From the NCBI RefSeq assembly GCF_000015165.1, contig NC_009485.1:5289501-5353500 (forward strand): a DNA stretch of 64,000 bases. The letters run 5' to 3'. Within the stretch, counting starts at the first letter, position 1; the number at the start of each line of letters is the position of its first letter. The position numbers were made by a program, and so were the translations under genes. The notes below the pieces were generated by a model. It searched no databases and had not been told where the DNA came from. It worked only from the letters and a program-made list of their open reading frames with translations. Of the stretch, positions 38,102-46,490 are shown in pieces. The DNA is from Bradyrhizobium sp. BTAi1. Lineage in GTDB: Bacteria > Pseudomonadota > Alphaproteobacteria > Rhizobiales > Xanthobacteraceae.

Positions 38102-39061
38102 TCATTGCGAGCGCAGCAGGAGCTCCATGTCGGCGATCAGCGGCGCGAGCTTGTCCGTTGCGTCGAACTGGGCGTACCAGCACCACAGCTCGAGCGAGAA
38201 CAGCAGGCGGTAGATGTCGAGCGTCGCGCCGACCTCGGTGCGCGTCATCGGACCGTAGCCTTCGAGGAAAGCCTCGCGCTGCCCGGCCGACAGATAGTAC
38301 AGCGCCTTGGCGACATCCTTGAGCGGGTCGCCCGCCAGCGCGCCCTCGAAATCGACGACCCCGGTCAGGGTCACCGTGTCGTCGTCGGCGCGCGCCAGAA
38401 TGTTGCCCGGATGCAGATCGTTGTGGCAGAGCACGGGCGCCGCGCAGGCCTCGAACAGACCGCTGCAGGCCTCGACGTGACGCGCGATGCGCAGCGCGAG
38501 ATCGGGGGCACCGCCGCGGCTGCTGAATTCGGTCAGCTTGCGGTCGAACTGGACGGTGAGATAGGTGCGATTGTCGGCATGCGCGGTCCAGACGCCGTCG
38601 GGGCCGATATAGCCGAAGGCCTCCATCGCAATGTCGTGGAACGCACGCGATAACCGGCCGACCTGCCGGAATGCCGACTGCCGCAGCGGCGGCGGCAGCT
38701 GCTGCTCGAGCGGACCGAGCCTGTCGCCCGCCAGCCTGCTCATGACGACGTAATCGAGGCCAATCAGATCACGCGAGGCGTCGGCCAGATGCAGCCGGGG
38801 CGCCGGCACCGGCAACCTGTCCCGTACCAGATCGAGCATGCGCGCCTCCTTGCGCATCTTCCAGCTCATGCTGTCGGGATAGATCTTCAGCACCAGCGGC
38901 GGCAGGCCTCCAGCCAGAGCCAGCTCGTACACCGCACTGATCTCACCGCCATACAGCAACGAGATCGCCGCAATCTGCCCGTCGACGCCGGTCCGGGCGA
39001 CGACGGCGCCGGCGGTGGCAAGATCAATCGCGAGATCAGGCTTGATGACGATCGGAGACAT
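38102..39061 (-). CDS. APH-family phosphotransferase
   Basis: Aminoglycoside-phosphotransferase-fold kinase of 319 residues. The catalytic loop is LCHNDLHPGNILA near residue 212 and the metal-binding acidic motif is VVDFEGALAGDP near 236. The N-lobe lysine is likely in LVLKIYP near 59. Substrates of this family range from choline and fructosamine to macrolides and acyl-CoA-linked hydroxy acids. It is followed by a family-B repeat and lies between the IS110 element and a NIPSNAP gene. A second, dissimilar family member lies 0.9 kb away (39936-40994). Confidence 0.88.
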   Translation of the reverse strand: MSPIVIKPDLAIDLATAGAVVARTGVDGQIAAISLLYGGEISAVYELALAGGLPPLVLKIYPDSMSWKMRKEARMLDLVRDRLPVPAPRLHLADASRDLIGLDYVVMSRLAGDRLGPLEQQLPPPLRQSAFRQVGRLSRAFHDIAMEAFGYIGPDGVWTAHADNRTYLTVQFDRKLTEFSSRGGAPDLALRIARHVEACSGLFEACAAPVLCHNDLHPGNILARADDDTVTLTGVVDFEGALAGDPLKDVAKALYYLSAGQREAFLEGYGPMTRTEVGATLDIYRLLFSLELWCWYAQFDATDKLAPLIADMELLLRSQ

Positions 39062-39157
39062 GACATCGAAGCTCCCGGCGGCCAGACAGCATCCACGAGG
39101 CCACGGCCCGCGCGCCTCCCGACTCGACGTGCTCCGTGCCCCCCGGATCGTTCGCCG

Positions 39158-39511
39158 TCAAGCTCGCGCCAACAGGCCGTGCCCCCACGCCGGCGAATAA
39201 TCCACCGGCGCGAGCAAACGGTCCTCGATCTGGCCGACCATCAGCCCATGCTCGACATGGGTGACGCGCTTGATCTCGGCCCATTCGGCATCGGCCATGA
39301 ACGCCGTCCACCCCGCGGTCTTCGCGGCCTCGTCAGGCCATTCCAGCACGTAGACGAACTCGGTCCGCTCGCCGAACCTGCTCTCCCACATCGCCACGAT
39401 CTGGAAATCGTAGCGCGTGCGCATGATGCGGGCGGCGTGGTCGCGAAAGCGGGCGTGAAACGCCGCCTTGTTGTGCTCGAAGATCTCGTAGATGCGAAGT
39501 TGATGGATCAT
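39158..39511 (-). CDS. NIPSNAP-family protein
   Basis: Small dimeric ferredoxin-like protein of 117 residues. It starts MIHQLRIYEIFEHNKAAFHARFRDHAARIMRTRY and contains the central WESRFGERTEFVYVLEWPDEA typical of NIPSNAP/EthD-like proteins. Function unknown; members often sit with catabolic genes. It lies 96 nt upstream of the APH gene on the same strand and is probably cotranscribed with it. Confidence 0.88.
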   Translation of the reverse strand: MIHQLRIYEIFEHNKAAFHARFRDHAARIMRTRYDFQIVAMWESRFGERTEFVYVLEWPDEAAKTAGWTAFMADAEWAEIKRVTHVEHGLMVGQIEDRLLAPVDYSPAWGHGLLARA

Positions 39512-39935
39512 GGCGGCTCCTCGTGATCCGGGGATATGGGAACAGCCATGCCGATGCGCCAGCCGGAAAGATCGGCGCGAGGCGCAGACGGTGTCGGGGT
39601 CTTAAGGGACTTGGCGATGAACCGCACATCGCCTTTGCTCATCCGGGTAACGTGGCCGTGCCTCGCCTGCGGTGCTCCCAAATCGTGAGCATTCCGCCGC
39701 CGCTCCAAACGAGGCCGCCATGACAGTGACACCAGAGACAGGAATCTCATCCTTCCCGCGCTCTGCCGGCCGACGGATTCCGGGCTCGGGCTCCGGAATG
39801 ACAGCGATGGTCGGGCGGCGGGGCGGACGCTCCTCCGTCATTGCGAGCGCAGCTCTCGCAATGACGGAGGAGAGCGGAGGCGCGAAGGGCCGCGCAACGC
39901 GCAGGCCCGGTCTCACCGCCCTCTGTCGCGGTCGG
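39512..39935. other. Gene-free stretch between the NIPSNAP and second phosphotransferase genes
   Basis: 424 nt without a supported gene. It contains a perfect 15-bp inverted repeat (39833-39869) made of the ends of repeat family A. It also contains copies of the GGATTCCGGGCTC / CCGGAATGAC elements seen in the nusG-rplK gap. The long open frames crossing it are antisense to the phosphotransferase. Confidence 0.55.
39833..39869. repeat. Minimal hairpin of repeat family A
   Basis: CTCCGTCATTGCGAG (39833-39847) and CTCGCAATGACGGAG (39855-39869) form a perfect 15-bp stem with a 7-nt loop. It looks like the outer arms of the family-A repeat with the middle deleted. Confidence 0.85.
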
Positions 39936-40994
39936 TCAGGTCGCGCCGGCCTTTTGCGCGTAGGCCCAGGCCTGCTTGGTCATCGGCACCATGCGCTTGA
40001 CCGATTCGATCGCCTTGTCGTTGGCGGCGGTGCCGTCGCGGATGCGGCCGATGATGCCTTGGAGGATGCCGGCGAGACGGAACAGATTGTAGGCAAAGTA
40101 CCAGTTGAGGTCGGGCAGTACGACGCCGGTGACAGCGCAATAGATCGCGGCCGCCTCCTCCATGGTCGGGATGTTCCTGGCCTTCAGATCCACGCCGTCG
40201 AGGCCCGGCATGATCCACTGCATCAGCAGGTAGGTGAAGTCGGCCATGGGATCGCCGAGCGTCGACAGTTCCCAGTCGAGCACCGCGATGACGCGCGGCT
40301 CGGTCGCGTGGAAGATCATGTTGTCGAGCCGGTAGTCGCCATGCACGATCGAGACGCGCTGCTGCGCCGGCAAGGTGCGCGGCAGCCATTCGATCAGCTT
40401 CTCCATCTCCGGCAGATGCTCGGTCTCGGAGGCGCGATACTGCTTGGTCCAGCGGTCGACCTGCCGGGCAAAATAGTTGCCGGGCTTGCCGAAATCGGCC
40501 AGCCCGATCGCGGCGGGATCGTAGGTGTGCAGCTTCGCCAGGGTCTCGATCTTGCTGGTGAAGATCGCGCGGCGCTCGGCGGCGTCGACATGCGGCAGGG
40601 TCGGATCCCAGAACACCCGGCCCTCCTCCATCGACATGATGTAGAAGGCGGCGCCGATGACGCTATCATCGTTGCAGAGCGCGTAAGCCTTGGCGACGGG
40701 AAAGCCCTGCTTGCCGAGGGCTGCGATGACGCGGAATTCGCGGTCGACCGCATGCGCCGACGGCAGCAGCTTGCCGAACGGCTTGCGCCTGAGCACATAG
40801 GAGCGCCCCGGCGTGTTCAGCCGATAGGTCGGGTTCGACTGGCCGCCCTTGAACTGCTCGACGGTCAGCGGGCCGGCATAGCCCTCGACATGCTGGTCCA
40901 TCCAGGCCGCGAGCCTGGCCTCGTCAAAGCGATGCCGCTCCTCGACCGGCTTGGTGCCGGAGAATTCTTCGTCCTTCTTGACGCCGTCGGCCAC
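39936..40994 (-). CDS. Phosphotransferase, ACAD10/ACAD11 kinase-domain type
   Basis: APH-fold kinase of 352 residues from a GTG start with GGGAG upstream. Catalytic loop VSIVHGDYRLDNMIFH near residue 215, metal site VLDWELSTLGDPMADFTYL near 238. It resembles the N-terminal kinase domain that in animal ACAD10/ACAD11 is fused to an acyl-CoA dehydrogenase. Here an acyl-CoA dehydrogenase gene of matching type lies just upstream on the same strand (41259-42494), so the pair looks like a split version of that protein. In mammals the combination is reported to act on 4-hydroxyacyl-CoA by phosphorylation and elimination; transfer of that role to this gene is inference. A repeat separates the two genes. 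Confidence 0.87.
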   Translation of the reverse strand: MADGVKKDEEFSGTKPVEERHRFDEARLAAWMDQHVEGYAGPLTVEQFKGGQSNPTYRLNTPGRSYVLRRKPFGKLLPSAHAVDREFRVIAALGKQGFPVAKAYALCNDDSVIGAAFYIMSMEEGRVFWDPTLPHVDAAERRAIFTSKIETLAKLHTYDPAAIGLADFGKPGNYFARQVDRWTKQYRASETEHLPEMEKLIEWLPRTLPAQQRVSIVHGDYRLDNMIFHATEPRVIAVLDWELSTLGDPMADFTYLLMQWIMPGLDGVDLKARNIPTMEEAAAIYCAVTGVVLPDLNWYFAYNLFRLAGILQGIIGRIRDGTAANDKAIESVKRMVPMTKQAWAYAQKAGAT

Positions 40995-41060
40995 GACGAA
41001 CTCCCTTGGTGTTACGTCTCATCCCACGATCGGCGGCCATTCTCGCCGGTCGTTCCTTCC

Positions 41061-41134
41061 GTCATTGCGAGCGCAGCGAAGCAATCCAGGGATACGCCGG
41101 GACTCTGGATTGCTTCGCGACGCTCACAATGACG
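41061..41134. repeat. Dispersed inverted repeat, family A
   Basis: Starts GTCATTGCGAGCGCAGCGAA and ends with its near reverse complement ending CTCACAATGAC. It lies between the acyl-CoA dehydrogenase and phosphotransferase genes. Other copies are at 43685-45031 (split by an IS), 52426, 55437 and 57895. Confidence 0.9.
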
Positions 41135-41258
41135 GAGTTCGTGATTGCGAGCGTCGCGTACAAACCATGCCGGCAGACCCGGACCTGCGGTCTGGGCACG
41201 CCTCCATCATCGCGCTTCGCGCGACGACGGAGGCTTTGCCCACCCTACGAGTTTAAGC

Positions 41259-42494
<1,236 letters not shown>

Positions 42495-42655
42495 GGGACT
42501 CTCCTTGAGCGTTTCCTCTGGAATTTTGGCCGCAGTGTCGGCCCGCTCACGGCGTCCGCGCAAGTGCGATCTTGCGCGACACGACCGCGCGAGGGCGTCG
42601 CTGCAGCGCCGAAATCTCGTCCCGCGGAAGCACCGCGATTGACATTCCGGCCGTC

Positions 42656-42684
42656 TCAAACAATAGTTTCATACAATTGTTTGA
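42656..42684. promoter_or_regulatory. TetR-type operator between the acyl-CoA dehydrogenase and its regulator
   Basis: A perfect 9-bp inverted repeat TCAAACAAT / ATTGTTTGA separated by 11 bp. Within it CAAACAATAGTTTC (42657-42670) fits the CAAAC-N4-GTTTC form described for PsrA-type fatty-acid regulators, and GTTTGAAAC follows at 42679-42687. It is 24 bp upstream of the TetR start and about 160 bp from the dehydrogenase start, so it can control both directions. Confidence 0.72.
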
Positions 42685-42707
42685 AACGCAACTCCCCGGG
42701 AGCGACC

Positions 42708-43379
42708 ATGGCGACCGACCAGACCCGGACTGCGATCCTGACCGCCGCCGAGCGGCTCTATGCCGAGCGCGGCTTTTCCGAGGTGACGCTGCGCGACATC
42801 GTGGCAGAGGCCAACGTCAACCTCGCCGCGGTGAACTATCATTTCGGCTCCAAGGACGAATTGATCGCCGAACTGTTCGTGACCCGCTCGATCGCGCTCA
42901 ACCGCGAGCGCCTGCGCGAGCTGCGCGCGGCCGAGGAGGCCGGCGGCGGCCGCGCCGATATCAGCGACATCCTGCGCGCGCTGGTCGGCCCGATCCTGCG
43001 CGGCTGCCTTGGACCGGAGAACCAGCGCTCGCCGGTGGCGCAGTTCATGATCCGCGCCTCGATCGAGTCGGTGCCGCCGATCCGCCGCATCAAGACCAAG
43101 GAAATCGACCATTTGCGCAAATTCGCCGGCGCGATGCGGCGCGCCCTGCCCGACAGCGCCGAGGTCGACCTGTTCTGGGGCCTGCATTTCGCGCTCGCCA
43201 TGGCGCATCACACCATTCGCGAGAGCGAGCGGCTGACCAAGCTGTCCGACGGGCAATGCGATCTCGACGATGTCGAGGATGTGATCGCGCGGGTGGTGCG
43301 CGGCGCCGTGCTCGGCTTGACCGCGCGCGATCAGGCGGCAAAGTCGAAGGTCAAGGTCGCAGCGCGCGAGGCGCGCTAG
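42708..43379 (+). CDS. TetR/AcrR-family transcriptional regulator
   Basis: Repressor of 223 residues. The N-terminal DNA-binding domain runs RTAILTAAERLYAERGFSEVTLRDIVAEANVNLAAVNYHFGSKDELIAELF (about residues 7-57), a textbook TetR helix-turn-helix. The ligand domain follows, with no recognisable signature. It is divergent from an acyl-CoA dehydrogenase and close to a palindromic site, so it probably senses an acyl-CoA or fatty acid and represses that gene and itself. This resembles PsrA in arrangement, but homology to PsrA beyond the HTH is not established here. Confidence 0.92.
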   Translation: MATDQTRTAILTAAERLYAERGFSEVTLRDIVAEANVNLAAVNYHFGSKDELIAELFVTRSIALNRERLRELRAAEEAGGGRADISDILRALVGPILRGCLGPENQRSPVAQFMIRASIESVPPIRRIKTKEIDHLRKFAGAMRRALPDSAEVDLFWGLHFALAMAHHTIRESERLTKLSDGQCDLDDVEDVIARVVRGAVLGLTARDQAAKSKVKVAAREAR

Positions 43380-43413
43380 ACCTCGCTTCGCTGGACAAGA
43401 AGGAAGCCCCCTG

Positions 43414-43659
43414 ATGCCGCAGTGTCTGCGATTGATCATGGCCGTCGTCGCGACGGCGCTTGCGATGGTGACGGCGAGCGAGCCGGTGCTGGCCCGCGGC
43501 GCCGCCGCCAACATCATGAACTCACCGGGCTATCAGCGCCGCCTGCAGGAATCGCGACAGCAGCTCGGCGCGCCGCCGCCGGCCCCTTTCGTGGCAGAGC
43601 CGCGCTATCATTCCCCACGATACAAGGCGAAGCGGCACCGTCATCACCACACGCGGTGA
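43414..43659 (+). CDS. Small secreted basic protein of unknown function
   Basis: 81 residues, with AAGGAAG about 8 nt upstream of the ATG. The first 27 residues form a signal peptide (MPQCLRLIMAVVATALAMVTASEPVLA). The mature part is Pro-rich and ends in a strongly basic, His-rich tail (KAKRHRHHHTR), which could bind metal or anionic surface polymers. It starts 34 nt after the TetR stop, so it may be cotranscribed. I do not recognise a family. Confidence 0.6.
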   Translation: MPQCLRLIMAVVATALAMVTASEPVLARGAAANIMNSPGYQRRLQESRQQLGAPPPAPFVAEPRYHSPRYKAKRHRHHHTR

Positions 43660-43700
43660 TCACGGGAGTTCGTACTCTCTCCCCGTCATTGCGAGCGCAG

Positions 43701-44968
43701 TGTTCAGCCCGGGGACATAGCTTACACCTGTTCGGGGACATAGTTGACACTTTTGGGGTCGCGCAAATCGATCGCTGCGATCTGATGCGCGGCAAAGAAA
43801 ATTCCGAATTTTCCGTCCTGGCTGAGCGGGCGAATAGCGAGCCGCTCGCTGCGAAAGGCTTGCGGGACTTTCCAGAGCCGTCCCTCGAAACTGACATAGG
43901 CCTTGGTGCTCGACACCGAACGGACGATCTCACCCTCGTCGTATTCCACCGTCGGAAGGCGATCCGGCATCGTTCGCGGGCTGGGCCGGTAGCGGCTCGC
44001 CGGCACATCGAAGTCGAGAGCCTCGTGGGGCCGGTCGAGATTGTAGACGGCCCGCCATTCGTCGAGCGCCCGCTGGACGTCGTCAAGGTCCCTGTAGCGC
44101 TTGAAGGCAAAGACTTCGGCCTTCAGGCTGCGGTGGAAGCGTTCGTTCTTGCCGCGGCCCTGAGGATGATACGGCCGGCTGTGGATCGTTCGAATGCCGA
44201 GCTTCAGAAGCCAGACCGTCAGCGCGGTCCAGGGGTCTTCGAGAGTAAAGCCCCAGGGACCACCATTATCGACGAACATCGCATCCGGCAGTCCATAGCG
44301 GCGGAACGTCGTCTCCAGATGTCCTTTGACCGTAGAGCCGCGCTCGTTGTCACACGCCGCCAGGCACACGGAGAAGCGCGAGTGGTCGTCCAGCGCAGTC
44401 AGCGGGTGACAGGACACGCCGTTCTCCAGCGCACTGTGCCCCTTGAAGTCCATCTGCCACAGCTGATTGGGCGCATCCTTCTCGAAACGCCTGTACGGCT
44501 GCCCCGGCGTGCCTGCAGGCTCGCTCACGCGATCGTAGCGGCGCAGGATGGTGTGCACGGTGGATATCGCCGGGACAGTTTGCCCGTCGCGCGCGAGACG
44601 ACGTGCGAGCTTGCGCGCGCCCCAGGCCGGGTGAGCGTCGCGCAACGCGACGATCTGCTGCTCAGTCGCAGCCGCCGTGCGCTCCGGACTCCGATGCGGC
44701 CGCCGCGACCGGTCCGCCAGCGTCGTATCGCCGGCGTCATACCGCTGGATCCACTTGTAGCCGGTCTCGGCGCTGATGCCGAACTGACGGCACAGCTTCC
44801 GCCGGTTCACGCCCTCCTGCTTGGCAAGCATCACAAACTCTCGTCGCTGGTCCATGACAGACACCTCTCGCCACGGCATCGCTCGCCCCTTTGCTTGACG
44901 AATCGAGCCGATTTTGAGGTGTCAACCATGTCTCCGAACACCTGTCAGCCATGTCCCCGGGCTGAACA
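43701..44968 (-). mobile_element. IS481-family insertion sequence, complete, with 4-bp target duplication
   Basis: A 1268-bp element. The ends TGTTCAGCCCGGGGACAT (43701-43718) and ATGTCCCCGGGCTGAACA (44951-44968) are an 18-bp perfect inverted repeat that continues imperfectly to about 50 bp. Direct repeat GCAG flanks it (43697-43700 and 44969-44972). One transposase gene fills it. Near each end the motif of the tip recurs inward (for example TTCGGGGACATAGTTGACAC), probably a second transposase-binding site. Confidence 0.95.
43722..44879 (-). CDS. IS481-family transposase
   Basis: DDE transposase of 385 residues. The N-terminal helix-turn-helix (VNRRKLCRQFGISAETGYKWIQRY near 24-45) is followed by a second HTH-like region. 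The integrase core has LWQMDFKGH (first Asp), MFVDNGGPWG (second Asp) and GRGKNERFHRSLKAEVF (Glu). The C-terminus runs into the element's left inverted repeat, so the stop lies 21 bp from the tip. The frame is intact, so transposition competence is possible. An alternative start MDQRREF lies eight codons in. Confidence 0.95.
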   Translation of the reverse strand: MPWREVSVMDQRREFVMLAKQEGVNRRKLCRQFGISAETGYKWIQRYDAGDTTLADRSRRPHRSPERTAAATEQQIVALRDAHPAWGARKLARRLARDGQTVPAISTVHTILRRYDRVSEPAGTPGQPYRRFEKDAPNQLWQMDFKGHSALENGVSCHPLTALDDHSRFSVCLAACDNERGSTVKGHLETTFRRYGLPDAMFVDNGGPWGFTLEDPWTALTVWLLKLGIRTIHSRPYHPQGRGKNERFHRSLKAEVFAFKRYRDLDDVQRALDEWRAVYNLDRPHEALDFDVPASRYRPSPRTMPDRLPTVEYDEGEIVRSVSSTKAYVSFEGRLWKVPQAFRSERLAIRPLSQDGKFGIFFAAHQIAAIDLRDPKSVNYVPEQV

Positions 44969-45131
44969 GCAGCGAAGCAATCCAGGGGGGTGGGCGGGAC
45001 TCTGGATTGCTTCGCTGCGCTCGCAACGACGCGGAAAAGCCGCGGAATCCGATACTCAACACGACATGCGGAAAGATCGGCGCGTCGTGCGCACCGCAAT
45101 GACGGATGGAGAGAATGGCCGCGGCAGCGTC

Positions 45132-46358
45132 CTACACCACACCCTGCTGCTTCAGCGCGGCGATCTTCGCGTCGTCATAACCGAGGCTCGACAGCACGTC
45201 TTGCGTGTCGGCGCCGAGCAGCGGCGGCGCGCGGTACTCCGTGATCGGCGTACCGGAGAACGTGAGCGCGTTGCGGATCAGCGACAATTGCGGCTCGAAC
45301 GGGTGCTCGACCTTCACCTCCATTCCGCGCGAGCGCACATGCGGATCGGCGAACACATGGGCGAAATCGTTGACGGGGCCGCAAGGCACACCCGCTTTCT
45401 CCAGTTGCTCCAGCCAATGCGCGACCGAGTTCTTCAGGAACAGGCCGGCATAGATCGCCATGATCTCCTTGCCGTTGACGACGCGGTCGTTGTTCTTGAC
45501 GAATTTCGGATCGGTGGCGAGCTCCGGCGCGCCGAGCACGGCGCAGGTGCGGGCGAATTGCCCGTCATTGCCGACCACCAGCATCAATTCGCCATCGGTG
45601 CAGCGGAACACGCCGGCCGGCATGCCGCCATTGCCCCAGGTGCCGCGGCGCGGCGGCGACTTGCCGTTGACCAGGAAGATCTGGGCGTAGTGCGACAGCG
45701 AGGCGATCACGGTGTCGAACAGGCAGACGTCGACATGCTGGCCGCCGCCGCCATTGACGTCGCGATGATACAGCGCCGAGAGAATGCCGATCGAGGTGTT
45801 CATCCCGGTCATGTAGTCGACGATCGAGGGACCGACCTTCATCGGCCCGGCGCCCGGCTCGCCGTCCATGTGGCCGGTCACGCTCATCAGCCCGCCCATC
45901 GCCTGGAAGATCGCGTCATAGCCGGCGCGCGGCGCATAGGGCCCGGTCTGGCCGAAGCCGGTGACCGAGCAATAGATCACGTCGGGATTGACGGCTTTGA
46001 TCGCCTCATAGTCGAGGCCATAGCGCTTGAGATCGCCGACCTTGTAGTTCTCCATGAACACGTCGCAATCTTTCGCCAGGGCGCGGATGATCTCCTGCCC
46101 GTCGCTCGAGGCGATGTTGACCGTGACCGACTTCTTGTTGCGGTTGGCGCAGAGATAGAACGAGTTGTTGTTGTTGGCCTTGCCGTCCGGATCCTTGAGA
46201 TAAGGCGGCCCGAAGGCGCGCGCATCGTCGCCAGTGCCGGGCCGTTCGATCTTGATCACCTCGGCGCCGAGATCGGCCAGCATCTGGGCCGATAACGGTC
46301 CGGCCAGCACGCGCGTGAGGTCGAGAATCTTGATGCCAGACAGCGGCAGGGCCGACAT
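45132..46358 (-). CDS. Class III CoA-transferase (CaiB/BaiF family)
   Basis: CoA-transferase of 408 residues that moves CoA between acids through an aspartyl-CoA thioester. The ATG at 46358 has GGAGG just upstream; the longer frame is not used. Motifs: ILDLTRVLAGPLSAQMLADLGAEVIKIERPG at the N-terminus, VTGFGQTGPY near 132, and the expected catalytic Asp181 in GPSIVDYMTG. Activity could be towards formyl, carnitine, succinyl or aryl acids. The other acyl-CoA genes nearby fit a role in activating an unusual acid. Confidence 0.92.
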   Translation of the reverse strand: MSALPLSGIKILDLTRVLAGPLSAQMLADLGAEVIKIERPGTGDDARAFGPPYLKDPDGKANNNNSFYLCANRNKKSVTVNIASSDGQEIIRALAKDCDVFMENYKVGDLKRYGLDYEAIKAVNPDVIYCSVTGFGQTGPYAPRAGYDAIFQAMGGLMSVTGHMDGEPGAGPMKVGPSIVDYMTGMNTSIGILSALYHRDVNGGGGQHVDVCLFDTVIASLSHYAQIFLVNGKSPPRRGTWGNGGMPAGVFRCTDGELMLVVGNDGQFARTCAVLGAPELATDPKFVKNNDRVVNGKEIMAIYAGLFLKNSVAHWLEQLEKAGVPCGPVNDFAHVFADPHVRSRGMEVKVEHPFEPQLSLIRNALTFSGTPITEYRAPPLLGADTQDVLSSLGYDDAKIAALKQQGVV

Positions 46359-46490
46359 GGATGTTCCTCCGGGAGCATATTCCTTGTCGCGGACTGAACC
46401 GGCAGGATCAGGCGCGAGCCCTCGCGGATACACCATTTTGGCACCGGGAGCACTGCGCTCTCGGCATGCCGCCCTGCCGGCGGCCGCGCG

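Larger units (their letters stand above)
43685..45031. repeat. Dispersed inverted repeat, family A, split by an insertion sequence
   Basis: The left fragment GTCATTGCGAGCGCAG ends at 43700, where the IS481-family element begins. The repeat resumes at 44969 with GCAGCGAAGCAATCC and ends near 45031 with CGCTGCGCTCGCAACGAC. Removing the element and one GCAG rebuilds a normal copy. The right arm is slightly diverged (AACGAC for AATGAC). Confidence 0.9.

Noticed and set aside
43422..46295. A 957-codon plus-strand frame across the IS481-family element
   Set aside because: It runs antisense through the transposase, across both IS ends and a repeat, and antisense through the CoA-transferase, so it cannot be a real gene.
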